From CAZGIF01 sp964526045 (lineage in GTDB: Bacteria; Patescibacteriota; Gracilibacteria; Absconditabacterales; Absconditicoccaceae), in the NCBI GenBank assembly GCA_964526045.1, contig CAZGIF010000002.1, forward strand, positions 186,001 to 250,000: 64,000 nucleotides of DNA, in the 5' to 3' direction. The notes beneath the pieces were generated by a model, which did no database searches, was not told the origin of the DNA, and worked only from the letters and a program-made list of their open reading frames with translations. The translations under genes were made by a program, and so were the position numbers. Shown one piece after another: positions 1 through 11,408 of this stretch (position 1 is its first letter; every line of letters begins with the position of its first letter).

Positions 1-2313
1 ACTTCTCCTATGGATGCTCGAAATTATTGAATAGATAAGTGAATGCAGGAATGAATGCTTACATGAACATGAGCAAATATTCTCAAAAAAGCACCAAACT
101 TTATTGAAGGTGTAGCTAAGTTAGCATCAGCCGGTATCTTTGTTGTAAATGCTATAAAGGCTTTATGGCATTTTACTTTTTGAGATACAGAGAAATGAAA
201 AGATGCTTTAAAGAATGCTGCGATTTCATGATGAGTTCTTTTTGCATTGACGTGAGTTAATCGAAAGAATATTCGACAGTCGGGTATGTGAGTATTGTTT
301 GATGATGCAAATCCAGATGGTGTCAATACATATAATGAACAAGCACCAGATGAAATAAAGCAAGAGTTGTATTATCCAATAAATACAATGAAAATTTTGT
401 GAGATGTGCCAAATAGTGTTCTTAGACACCATGTCACATATGATGCAAATGGAAAGATAGAAACAGTTGATTATGATGCGATCAAAGAGTATGTGACACA
501 GCATGTCAAAGATCCTTCCAAAACAACAGCATTAGAGAATCTTGGTCTTATGAGAGCCCTCAAAACATCAGATGGTACTGATGCTATTGTTGCTAGTCTT
601 AACGCAAGTTGAATGACAAAAGAAGTATTAGAAGATATAAAAAATGCATGAAAATCTTTTGCTGATTACTTTAGTAACAAACGACAAGAGTTCACTTCGG
701 ACAAAGAAAAAGAACAAGTATTACAATACAAAAAACTACAACGAAGAACAAAGTTACTTGCATGAGGAATTATTTGATCAAAACAAGAGCAATTGATAGA
801 AGCTGCTTCAGATATGTTCAACGATTGAATGGAAGATGTTCACTTTTTTTTGAAACAATGAGAAGTATCAATTGGTAGTGTATCTCACAATCAAAAAACA
901 GTGATTGATACAAAGACTATGCAGTTGATTAGCAAAAATGAAGCCTGACAAGAGACGAGATTTCCTGCATCTTGATCTGTGTGAGATTACAAAGCACTCG
1001 TACGACTAGCATATCAAGAATCAATGATCAAAAATATGTTTGCTGGCAAAGCTGTCAAAACAGAAAAGCCATTTGGTCGTAGATCGAGTGTGTTTGGGTG
1101 AGATGTTGAATTTCAAGATGATAGCCTTGTGTGGTATGATCCAACGTCATATTTTGGTGATGAGGCTTTGGATGCATGAGCTATTTGGTCTGATGCAAAA
1201 AAATGGGCTCCTCAAATCAACACTGATATGATGATAAATGCATACGCAACTCATCTCAATTCTCTTGATATGCGGTTACCTGCTGGAGTAGAGCCTCAAT
1301 TAGACGAAAATGGAAATTATATCCCTACATGAGTAGAAAAAGAAATTCGTGATATCTCGCAAAGACTTGCATGATACGGTATAGAGTGAACCATCTGATC
1401 GACGAGAAATGCAAGTGTCCGACAAAAGCTTACGACTCTGTATGCATTACCATGAGTTGCATCATACGAACATCCAAGTTCTCAAGAGACTTTACAGGCA
1501 CTCAAACTCGTGGAGCAAGAACTTAAAAAGCGACCACCTTCACTGCTCAAAGCAAAGCCACTAAAAAATTTATTTATTGCAAAAGAGTTCGATTTTATTG
1601 ATCTTACTGAGGTATGAGTTTGAGAAAATAGATCTCATAAAAAGATAGATGAACAGTGACTTTATAATAGAGTGTCACAAAGTATAATTTTGGAAACTAA
1701 AGAGCAATTTGATCCGAAAGATTTTGCTGAAAGATTACATCATGAGATGATGCATCATATTGTAGATATGTATGATGATTCAGATATTGCACAAAATCAA
1801 CGAAAATTGTTTCACATGACTTGAATTGCTCATTGATCTCCAAAGGATCTGTCGAATTATGAAGGATTTGCATCTCCTTATTGAACAACATCTATCCAAG
1901 AAGATATGTCTACTGTGATGCAAGCTCTTATGAATGGATGAACACTAAAAGTTAGTGGACCTGAAGTCAATATCTTTGCAAAAGCAGCCTATGAACAAAC
2001 TCTCAAACATAAATGAGCAAATACTTTAACTCAAAAAATAGAATACCTGACTGGGTGTACGTTAGATTTGACATGATCGACAGTTCGTTTTGTAGATAGC
2101 CCTGCTCCAGCAATGATGATCAAAAAACGAACCTGAGAACAATGATCTCCAGTCGGGGCTTCGTATCGAAATAATCTTATTGGAAGTGTATCAACTAGAT
2201 GATATGTACCTCAGACTATATCTACTCAGTCTCAAACTGCCCAAAACACAAATACAAATACAAATACAAATACAGACACAAATACTAATTCAGACCAATC
2301 TTTTAGCCCATAA
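1..2313 (+). CDS. Large protein (5' part missing) with gluzincin-type zinc metallopeptidase motif
   Basis: The reading frame is open from the window edge to a TAA and contains many TGA codons read as Gly; the true start lies upstream. Counting from the window edge, residues 581-585 are HEMMH, an HExxH zinc motif in a helix (RLHHEMMHHIVDMYDD), and about 50 residues on comes FASPYGTTSIQEDMSTV, with E634/D635 where gluzincins carry the third ligand after an S-x-Y segment. I infer a zinc-dependent peptidase-like domain; substrate unknown. The last 20 residues are an Asn/Thr-rich tail (alternating NT) encoded by a short AAT-ACA repeat. The next gene follows 15 nt later in the same frame, so the two are probably co-transcribed. 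Confidence 0.7.
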
Positions 2314-2328
2314 TGCTTGTATATATTT

Positions 2329-4938
2329 ATGTCGTCTCCATCGGTTTTATCATCATCTTCAACAAAAAAACAACCATTCAAGGTTGAAGATTGACTGACG
2401 ACTGAATTAGCTAAAGATGCACAAAAATACGTCAAGAAAAATGATGTCGTAGATCCGACAATAAGACTTGCAGAATCTGGATCAAAAACGATCAAAAAAG
2501 TCAGTTCTTTTCTTGCAAAAGCTTTGGTTATGCCAGCGAGGATTGTTTGATCTGTATGAAATGCTACCAAAAATCTTTTTACATCATCGCAATTTAATAC
2601 AGAACGTTTTGAAGAAGTAAACAGAAATACAAATACAGCTTTACGAAATCAACTCAAAAATACATTTATATGACATGTGTGACACGTTGCTCTCAATACC
2701 GTAACTGCAGTACCCCGTGTCCTTGCAACAGCGATTGAGTGAGCGTGAAGGTGACTTTGGTCCGTTCTCAAGTGAGTAGTCAAACCACCAACGCATGTCA
2801 TTTGATGAATTATTGCTGATACAAGTGAAGCATTGGTTGAAACATTTCAACCAAAAAAGTCATATTATGACTACAAATATTATGATGCAAAAGCTTCTTT
2901 TGGAGATCAGTTGAGACAATCATCATGAAAATGGTATAGTTGATTGGCAAAAAAACTGTGATCGTCTATTTTGTTTAATAACAAAGTTTTGAACGAACTA
3001 AACAAAACCGAACTCTATTTTTCTTGAAAAAAAGAGATTTTCTGACAACAGTTTTCGCAAAAGTATCCTTTTTTGAAATGGTTAGATAATGCGGTTGCTG
3101 TCCCTTTTAGGGTCGTGTGATCGGTTGTGCACACATGAGCAGTAGATATGTATGATGTGTGATCAAAAAAACTTGTTCATACCTCAAAAGCATTGACTGA
3201 TGGTATTCGCTGAGCTCGAGATAGTCTCAAGCTTCCATGGACTGCGAAATCTTGAACTGATAAGCTCAAAAATACATTAACTTCTCTGCCTAGAACGATT
3301 GCATCGCTTGCTCTTTGAGTAGTGCAAATGCCTATTGAGTGAATTGTCAAACCATTGCTAGGATGATTTCATTCGCTATGATATTGAATTGCAAATATTT
3401 GAAGAAGTATTGGTCGTTTATTTTCTACAAAAGATCGTAAAAGTTTTACACGACGAAATACGCAGGAGAAGAATCGGTGGTACAATTCCTGACCACGAGA
3501 TCCTTTTGCAAACAAGAATCTTCGACTTTGGTGAATTGGCTCTGCATCTTCAAGTGCTCAAGCAACTGCAACTATTTCTACAGACAAAGAAGATAAAGAA
3601 GATAAAGAAGAAAAAAAGAAAGAGAAAAAACAAGAAGAGAAAAAAGCAAAACCAGAAGATACTCAAAAAAAGAAGTGAATTGTTGAGAAAGCAACAGATG
3701 TATTGACCTCAAAAGTTGCAAAAGATGCTGTTGATACTGTTAAGGATACAGCAAAAAAAGCCGCAGTTGCCACCAAAGATGCAATTACTGATGCAGTTAA
3801 AAAATCTGTAGATGCTGTTCAAGATAAAAATGATACACTAGAAGAACAAAAAGAAAAGAAAAAAGAAAAGAAAAACTGACTTCGTGATGTTTTTGGATCA
3901 ATGTCTCCGGAAGACAAATCAACAATTGCACAGTCTCTTGATGATCTAAAACAACCTGCTGTTGTTGTGAATGGTACTGAGGTATGAATACAACCTTTAG
4001 AATTTTTGCAATATGATCCAGAAGTTTTTGTCGACCCAGAATCTGTATCATCAAATACTCCACAAGATATCAATACAAAGAAAAAAGCAATCAAAACGAA
4101 AACGAAACAAATCAAAGAGTGATTTGATGCTTGGTTAAAAGATAGTATTACAAACAAAACACCTGTTGTTATTCCTTTGGATGAGGGTAGTCGTTTGTGA
4201 CGGATTCGTGAAGATAAAGACTACGACGGTTTGTATTATGCTATGATGTGAGATTTACATTCATCTTTGGAAAAAGCAGCAAAAGACCATCCAGATATAA
4301 TTCAACTTGTCGGTTTTCCCTTGGCTTCAAAACTAGAGAAAAAAACTGCAAAAAAAACAACAGCATCAGAAAATAATAAGCAAGAAGATAAAAATGCTGA
4401 AAAAGATAAAGATAAAGAAAATGATACAAAAGAAAAAAACAGTAATGACACAATGAAGCTATACACAAATGACAAAGCTATCTGACATATGAAGTCAATT
4501 AAATCTCTCTTGCCACCAAATCCAAAAGTCTTGTATCCATGATCACACCTTGATATCAGTCCTGCAAAAGTTTTTGAAAATACAGTTTTTCTAGATAAGT
4601 CTAAAGAATATATGGAAGTACTCAAAAAGCAATGATACAAAACAGAGACCGAAGAGCTAAGATGACATTCTCGTTTTGAGATGGATAATAAGAATACTTA
4701 TGATTTGATTTTTGATCACAGGTGACCAACAGCAAAACACCTTGTAAATCTTGTCAAACCATGATGATATATACTATGTGAAAATGTACACTGAAACGGG
4801 ACTGAGTATGCGAAAAATCCTGACATGGAGTTTGTTAAAAATCTAACAAAACCAGATAAAAAAGATCCTCCTACTGCAAAATCAGGTCCGTTTTCTAGTT
4901 GAGATACCTCGTATTATTTATTCCAAAAAAAGAAGTAG
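2329..4938 (+). CDS. Very large low-complexity protein with degenerate methyltransferase-like C-terminus
   Basis: The product is 869 aa, with about 60 in-frame TGA codons and a TAG stop. ATG at 2329 follows the upstream stop by 15 nt. Residues ~70-370 hold several Gly-rich hydrophobic or amphipathic stretches (for example VLATAIEGAGRGLWSVLKG). Residues ~415-540 and ~680-720 are Lys/Glu-rich and low complexity. The last ~150 residues look like a Rossmann methyltransferase: KVLYPGSHLDISPA, then NTVFLDKSKEYMEVLK, YDLIFDHRG and LVKPGGYILCENVHGNG. The Gly-rich SAM loop is not canonical, so activity is doubtful. No full-length family recognised. Partner of the upstream peptidase-like gene by position. 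Confidence 0.75.
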
Positions 4939-4955
4939 TTTATACTTCTTTTTTG
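4925..4955. terminator. Bidirectional terminator between convergent genes
   Basis: A perfect ~12 bp stem (A-run + GAAGTA pairing with TACTTC + T-run, 5-nt loop) covers the stop codons of both the + gene ending at 4938 and the - gene ending at 4940. Flanking A and T runs make it a plausible Rho-independent terminator on either strand. Confidence 0.7.
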
Positions 4956-6265
4956 TTGTGTTTAGATGTGTTTTTTTCTGATGTATTTTCTTCTGATTGG
5001 TTCGTTTGTTCTTGTTTTGCTTCTTCTTTTCATTGACTTACTCATGCTTTGATTGCAGCAAAGAATTCATTGAGACAGTGTCAAAAGACATATATCTTGT
5101 TTTCTGGAATAGCATATAGTCTATGTACATGTGGCTTCATAAAAGAAGATGGCACAAAATGTTTGTCTATTTGTTGTTGTATATTTTTTCTGAGTTTTGA
5201 AACAAAAAAGAATTTGAGCCTGACTGCTAGTTGTATAATTCGTCTTTTGATTCATGTTGCCGTAAATGTGTGTGAGCTCACAAAAGAATCTTTATTTCGT
5301 TGCTGAGGGATGAGGCTTTCACTTGTCACTGCATGTGGAAATGCAGTAAAATATCATAAATCGTGGTATGTCATCCGTTGGTGTCAGTTTCGATTTTTTG
5401 GTGTTTTCATTCCATATCGTCATATGTTTCTAAGAGTACTATGCCACCAAATGATGTCTGGATTGTATGTGTCTACCAGTTTTTGTATTTCAGAACGTTG
5501 ATAGACGTTGTACCCAGACGCCAAAAGAAGTAACTTTCTTTTAAGTGATCCAAAAAATCATGGTTGAATGCGAGATCAATGGACTAAACACTCGTGTCAT
5601 TGTTTATGAAGGAGTTCTTGTGCATGATAAACATGTGTTTCTATTCATCACAAAACCGATTCATAATCAGATACCAATAGAAACTTTGCGTTTTGTTGAG
5701 AAGTAGGCAAAAATTCTGTGAGTTTTTTGATTCGTTGGTCACTGTCAAAGTACGAAGCGATTGTGAGAGCGTGGTTGCTTTCTTTTTCTCGACGCTCTTG
5801 TGTGAACATAGTGCGAAGCTTGATAATACAATCATACAATGCATCGTGTTCTGTTTTGTCTTTTGTCATATATGTGTTTATTGCAAACATATCTTGTATA
5901 AATTGTTTGCTTCATCATTTTTGAAATCAAATAACTGGCACTCATGTGCTGAGGGATTCTAATGCAGTAAGTCAAAATGTCTCAAGAAAACGAGAGGGGA
6001 GGATTGTATAATGAGAACTTGCAAGTTTTTGAACGAGTTGTTCTTTGCTACATCGCCCAAAAAAATGTACATGAGAATGTTGCTCAGCAAGGACCATAAT
6101 TTCCTTTGCATATGGTCAATCACCACAAATAAAAAAATGTATCTGATCAATATAACTGTTTTTTTGTGCTTTTTTTTCGTCAATCATACGTTGTATGACA
6201 TGTATGAGCAAGTCAATTCACTTTTCTTGCACCAATCTACCAAAAAAAAGACACTGCATATACAT
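4940..6265 (-). CDS. Circularly permuted GT-B glycosyltransferase (C-domain first, N-domain second)
   Basis: The product is 441 aa. ATG at 6265 overlaps the mraY stop (TAATG), so the start is fixed by coupling. The first ~130 residues are the donor-binding half of a GT4-type glycosyltransferase: FGRLVQEKGIDLL, FFICGDGPYAKEI, HFFGRCSKEQL, then RFLETFGLTALESLSTGVPV with its E-x7-E. The order then restarts with the acceptor half: KFLLVSDYESVLGGIETHVY, YNPDIIWWHSTLRN, MTYHDLGYFTAFPHAVTSE, FVPSSFMKPHV and IPENKIYVFG. It ends in a Glu/Lys/Asn/Ser-rich tail. In normal GT-B enzymes the order is the reverse. Membership of the mraY operon suggests a role in envelope glycan assembly; the acceptor is unknown. 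A remnant of two fused GT genes is the alternative, but each half is present once and complete. Confidence 0.85.
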
Positions 6266-7350
6266 TAGATACTATGAATTTGATAAAAAATAAGAATAAG
6301 TGTTATTAGTGATAGTACTGCTTGTATAAGCCAAAATTTCATAACTATTGTATGTTCTTTCAGTCATTTATGTTCTAAAAGGTGATGGAAAGGTGCTATA
6401 GCAAATAATTTCTTTTTCTTTCGTTTTTTCCGTACTATCTGCAAAAAGCTGGATCATAACTCCAAAATAAATATACCAAACAAGATACAAAATGGTAAAA
6501 TGATTCAAATCTCCATTTGTTCTCATTCTATATTGAGTTTAGTATTGAGCAAGTAGACTGTCACTGATAGTAATCCTCACATAGCAAATGCTCACGAGTC
6601 TCACATAAAAATCTTTGCTGGTGATATATTGTACCACAAAAATGATATCAAACTAGCTATCATTATTAGCAACATAGCAGCAGTTAAAAATTTTCAACTC
6701 ATAAATGCAACAACTGCAAGTACCAAAAAAATAATTGTCATCAGACCTCATGCAAGTCCATCTAGTCCATCGGTGATGTTGATCGCATTCACAATTGCAA
6801 TTGTTGTCACGAAGAAAAAGATTGGTGTAAATATTCACATATAAAAACTACTATCGATGGGTCGAAGGTTTACTGTGTCAACTCATAATCTTACATAAAA
6901 CCAGTATGAAATGAATCATGAAAACAAAAACATTCACGCAAGTTTAGCTTTTGCACTCAATCATCTTACTTTTCATATCTTGAGAACATTGAAGATGTCA
7001 TCAACAAGTCAAATACAACCCATACTAAAGAATCCAAACATCAAAAGTCATGTTTCTTTAAAGTTTGTGAAATCATAATTCGTGTATCACAACTGTTTAG
7101 CAATCAGAGATAATACTATCATAATAAGCATAATAATCAAAAACACTCATCATCACATAGTTGGGGTTCCGGCTTTGTGACCATGTAGTTTGTTAAATAT
7201 TTCACTTTTTTGTCATGTTGCGTCATCTTCACGTAATGATTTTCTTATTTTGAGAAACGATAAAGCTTTGATATAATATGGATAGATCACAAGTCCTATC
7301 AAAAAAGCAATTATTCCTAATCAAAGAATATAGTTAAGTTTAAGTAACAT
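6265..7350 (-). CDS. mraY: Phospho-N-acetylmuramoyl-pentapeptide-transferase
   Basis: The product is 361 aa, the usual MraY length. It transfers phospho-MurNAc-pentapeptide to undecaprenyl phosphate, giving lipid I at the cytoplasmic membrane. Seen: N-terminal membrane segment, LHGHKAGTPTMGG (family signature near residue 60), GCIGLVDDI (catalytic Asp pair), many hydrophobic segments, and the C-terminal APFHHLLEHKG motif followed by a last membrane helix. Several of these glycines are TGA. It starts 22 nt after the upstream membrane protein and its TAA overlaps the ATG of the glycosyltransferase, so the three form an operon. Confidence 0.95.
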
Positions 7351-7371
7351 ATATAACAAATGTATAAAATA

Positions 7372-8829
7372 TTATTCTGCTTTTATAAACATACTCAGTC
7401 TATTGTCTTTTGTTGTTACATATCATTGTGCTGTTTTACCACGTAGTCTTTCTAATTCACTTGTGGGGTCAACAACACCAGTCTGTACCAATGCTAAAAG
7501 ACTCATATAGTTGCTATATGTATCAATAATTGGGTCAAATGAAATCTGCATAGTTGCAAGCGTTTGTGAGTCTACATCAATGGCTACACTGTCATTTGAT
7601 CCAATACGTGGATTTTCTCAAACAACAATAAACGTTTTGTCATCTATTGTTCATCGTTGTGCTTGTATGTTCATTCCTCATTCTCAAAACTCTAACGAAA
7701 ATCATTGTGTATCTTGTGCTGTAGCATCCGTAATCAACGCTGTAGGAAATGTTGAGCTAAGAATATTTTTGAGTCCAGGTTTCATACGTGTGAGAACGTC
7801 TGCCATATCTTTATTATTAAACAATAATGAAGCTTGAAGTGGAATTGTTCATTCTGCAGGTTGAATTCCTACAAAAATATTTTCGTCAATACTATCAATC
7901 ACTGTTTGATAATCTTTTGGTTGTAATGATTGAAAACTTGTTTCATATAATGGCAAGAACGCTTGTGCAGATTGTAATATTTGTTGTTTATCCATTCCAA
8001 TTGCTTGGAGAACGATAGGTCATAGTTCTATATTTGCTATATTGCTTGAAGAAAAGTATTTGTCAAATTTTGATGAAAATGAGTAATTTTCAAATGCAAT
8101 TGCATCATTAAATAATATATGAAATGCTATGTCTGCACCGTTTTCTTGTACATCTGCAACAGCTACAACATGGTTGATGTCTTGCACTGCTGATGAAAGA
8201 TTTGGAGCGAGTAACGCTTGTGCTGTTTCATCAATCACCATATAAAATACGAAATTCCCGGTTTGATCTACTATCAAGTCTTGATATATTTGATTCTCTC
8301 ATATTGATTGGAGGGTATTGTTTTTGACAGCGTCAATATAACTAGGTTGCGCATAGACAAATGTTGTTTCATCTAACAAATCATACACAAATCCATCTTG
8401 TTCGTTTTCTTTGATTGTTTTTTCAACTTCGTCCAATGAAGAACTATCTTCCACCGTTCAAACCAAAAAAGATGTCGCCTGACCTTCATGAATGTCTTGT
8501 CAGACTAATATTGTTTCTACATTGTTGACTAAGGCTTGCATGTCTTGTCAAAGTTCTTCAGATCATTTGAGAAAACTGTCTCTTGTTGTATCATTGAGCT
8601 CTAGATATATTGCTTGTTGTGCGTTGAGTGGGACATATTTCCACAATCATGCTGCTGTTGTTTGTTGTAACCCTAAGTTTTTTCATCATCATACAGCATA
8701 AATTATTCACCCAATTACACTAATTAATACTAATAATAACGTTCATCAAGCTATTCGACGATGAGCACTATCAGAAAACCATGCATTAATCTTGCTTGTT
8801 GAAGAATCAAGTGTTGTCTTTTTTTTCAT
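7372..8829 (-). CDS. DUF3352-like single-pass membrane protein
   Basis: The product is 485 aa. Lys-rich N-terminus, one membrane helix near residues 28-45 (LLLVLISVIGGIIYAVG), then a long extracytoplasmic domain. WKYVPLNAQQAIYLEL after the helix resembles the VPADA-type opening of DUF3352 proteins, and the rest shows the repeating short-strand texture of that family (IVDQTGNFVFYMVIDETAQA; FFVGIQPA-like segments). Function unknown. It sits between the ABC transporter and mraY in the same operon, 22 nt before mraY, which points to an envelope role. The family assignment is tentative; the gene itself is secure. Confidence 0.7.
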
Positions 8830-8921
8830 TACCAAAAAAGAATATAAAATGTTTATAGAATGTATTGTTCTAGCATTGTTCTACTTATTTTATTGCATAT
8901 TGCAAGATTGTCTTACTGTGT

Positions 8922-10673
8922 CTACTTTCTTGTCTTATCTCATCCGCTTTGTTGTCTCCATAGTGCAGCATAGAGTCATTGTTCAGCTACAAGTTGTGTA
9001 TGTGTTCAAATTTCCACGATCTTTCACTGTTCCAAAACAAAAATACGATCTGCATGCATAACCGTAGAAAGACGATGCGCTACCAATAGTGTTATGATGT
9101 TTGGATTGCTTTGAGATATTGCTTGTATTGTTGCTGTTATTTCTGCTTCAACAAGAGAATCTAATGATGATGTTGCTTCATCAAAAATAATGACAGAAGG
9201 ATGTCTTAGTAACGCTCTTGCAATCGCCAAACGTTGACGTTGTCACCCAGACAGTTTTAGACCTCACTCTCCAATTCTTGTATCGAGTCAGGTATCATTT
9301 TTTTGTATAATATCTAGAATTTGTGCCTGTTTGAGAACAGCTATACATTCTTTTTCTGTAGCTTCCGGATTGACAAACAAGAGGTTTTCTCTAATTGTTC
9401 CAGAAAACAACTGTGTATCTTGAGCAACAATTCCTAATAATTGTTTGTACATACTTGGGTCCAAATCTTGAACTAAGGTGTTGTTGATTTTAATGTCTCC
9501 AGAATGTGTTGTATATAATCATACCAAAAGCTTGAGAAGTGTAGATTTTCATGATCATGAAGGGCCAACAAACGCTATAGTTTCTCATGATTTTGCTTGT
9601 CGGTTGATAGAGTGCAATACGTTCTGTTCAGCCGTATATCCAAATGAAACATTTTTGAAATCGATTGTTTTGACTGTATGTATACTTTGAGGATTTTCTG
9701 GTAAAATAGCTGGATCTTGTGCCAAAAATTCTCTCAAAACATCATCACTAGCTTTGGCTTCTTGATATGTTTTGATCACACTTCATGCTTCTCTCAATGG
9801 AGCAAAAACAAAAAATGAATAGAAGAATAAACTAAAGTATTCTCACAAAGAAATTGATTCTTGGAAAACCAACCAAAACATGACTCAGATAATGATTATT
9901 CTCATAGTATTGATCAACGTTCCCTGAATAAACTCCAACGACCTCAAAAATTTTATTTTCTTGAGTTCTAGAGCTAATATCTTTTTGTTAGCGGTTTCTA
10001 ATCTTGCCATTTCTTGTCATTCTAAACCAAGAGATTTTATCAATGATACGTTACGTATTGTTTCTGTTGTGGCTCCTGCCAAGAGACTTGTTTCAGAGAC
10101 TATTGTTTTTTGTGCTTCACGTATTTTTTTGGACATGATGTACATGGTGATTCACATAATAGGAATCAACGACAAAAATAACAAAGCAATAATTCGATTA
10201 ACAAAAAATGCATATCAAATAACAAAAAGAAGTGTAACTGACGAAACGAACGCTACATTGATCATCAAGCTGATGAATGATTGTATGTCTTGTCTAGCTT
10301 TTTGGAGTTTTTGTAATAGTTGTCATGATTGTGTATCTTCAAATACACGATATGGAAGTCAAAATGCATGACTTATTGCTTCTTGATATGTTTCCATTCA
10401 GATTTTTTGGGTCATAACGTTGACATAATAATCTTGGAAGTTTTTGGCAATACGAGATACTAGTGCAACTCATGCCATTCATGCTAGCAAGATTCATACT
10501 CAATAAATGAATTCTTGTGTTTCATAGTCTTGATAGTTTGTGATATATTTGTCTACTATTATACGAAAAATTTGTGGATCCATCAAAGAAAATACTTGAT
10601 TAATAATCGCTAGAATAAGTGTTATAATAAGTAACTTTGCGTAGGGTTTGATATAACGGAAAATAAACTGCAT
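8922..10673 (-). CDS. ABC half-transporter (ABCB/MsbA-type exporter)
   Basis: The product is 583 aa with a ~320 aa membrane domain followed by a nucleotide-binding domain. Seen: several membrane helices from residue 1 (MQFIFRYIKPYAKLLIITLI), then LSGGQRQRLAIARALLRHP with its second Gly as TGA at 9243-9245, Walker B VIIFDEATSSLDS, H-loop LLVAHRLSTV, and a typical end, LEQGKIVEIGTHTQLVAEQG. Expected to work as a homodimer, or with another half-transporter, to export a lipid, glycolipid or peptide. As first gene of the mraY operon it may flip an envelope precursor; that is inference. Confidence 0.93.
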
Positions 10674-10839
10674 TTGTTTTTGTGCATAAAAATAAAAGAG
10701 TAGTACAACAATATCAATTGAGATACAATTCGCAATACAAGAAACCTTAAAACAATCTAAAAATAATTTGTATTGCTCTTGTACAATTGTGTTTTTTTAC
10801 GTACACTTGTGTCAGATTTTATTCTTTACAAAAAATAAT

Positions 10840-11331
10840 ATGTTCTCAAAAAAAGATGTTCTTGCTTCATTTGATCAAGAGTTGATGCTTATTTTGCATA
10901 TAGCATCGTACGCGACTCCAGATGATTTGTCTTACAAAACTTGATCGAAACAAAGATCAACGTTGGAACTCATGCAATATATGACATATATGTGAACAAC
11001 ATTTTTGTCTATGGTTATTGATGCGTGATTTGGTTCTGAACAATATAAAGCAGTTGCAGAGGAAGCTTCTTCTCTAAAACTTGCTGACTTTGCAGTACAC
11101 ATGCAAAAACAACATGAATTTATCAAAAAAACTATCATTGATATGAGTGATGAAGATTTGCAACAAGAAAAAGAAGTTTTCTGACAAACACAGTCTGTTG
11201 CGACGTGGATTGTAAATTCTCTTTTGAAATTTTTTGTTGCGTATCGTATGCAGTTGTTTATGCAACTTAAAGCATCATGACATGATACATTGGCAACAAG
11301 TGATTTGCGAATGGGGAAGAAAAAAGGATAG
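10840..11331 (+). CDS. DinB-like four-helix protein
   Basis: The product is 163 aa and all-helical. It opens with FDQELMLILHIASYA, then GSKQRSTLELMQYMTYM and, near the end, VAYRMQLFMQLKASGHDTLATSDLRMG. This layout (QRST motif, Arg/Gln-rich third helix, LKASG before the last segment) matches DinB-superfamily proteins, some of which are thiol-dependent metalloenzymes. The three-His metal set is not clear here. It is transcribed divergently from the ABC transporter across a 166-bp spacer and followed by its own terminator. Confidence 0.6.
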
Positions 11332-11362
11332 AAAAAGTATTAAACTTATGTTTATATATATC

Positions 11363-11392
11363 AAAAAAAACCTCACGCAGTGAGGTTTTTTT
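11363..11392 (+). terminator. Rho-independent terminator
   Basis: Stem AACCTCAC / GTGAGGTT with a 4-nt loop, A-run before and seven Ts after, 30 nt downstream of the DinB-like gene. Confidence 0.85.
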
Positions 11393-11408
11393 GACTTTAA
11401 ATAGGTAT

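Noticed and set aside
2232..2570. 112-codon minus ORF rich in FVFVFV
   Set aside because: Antisense shadow of the AAT-ACA repeat at the end of the peptidase-like gene; the plus frame carries the coding signal with TGA as Gly.
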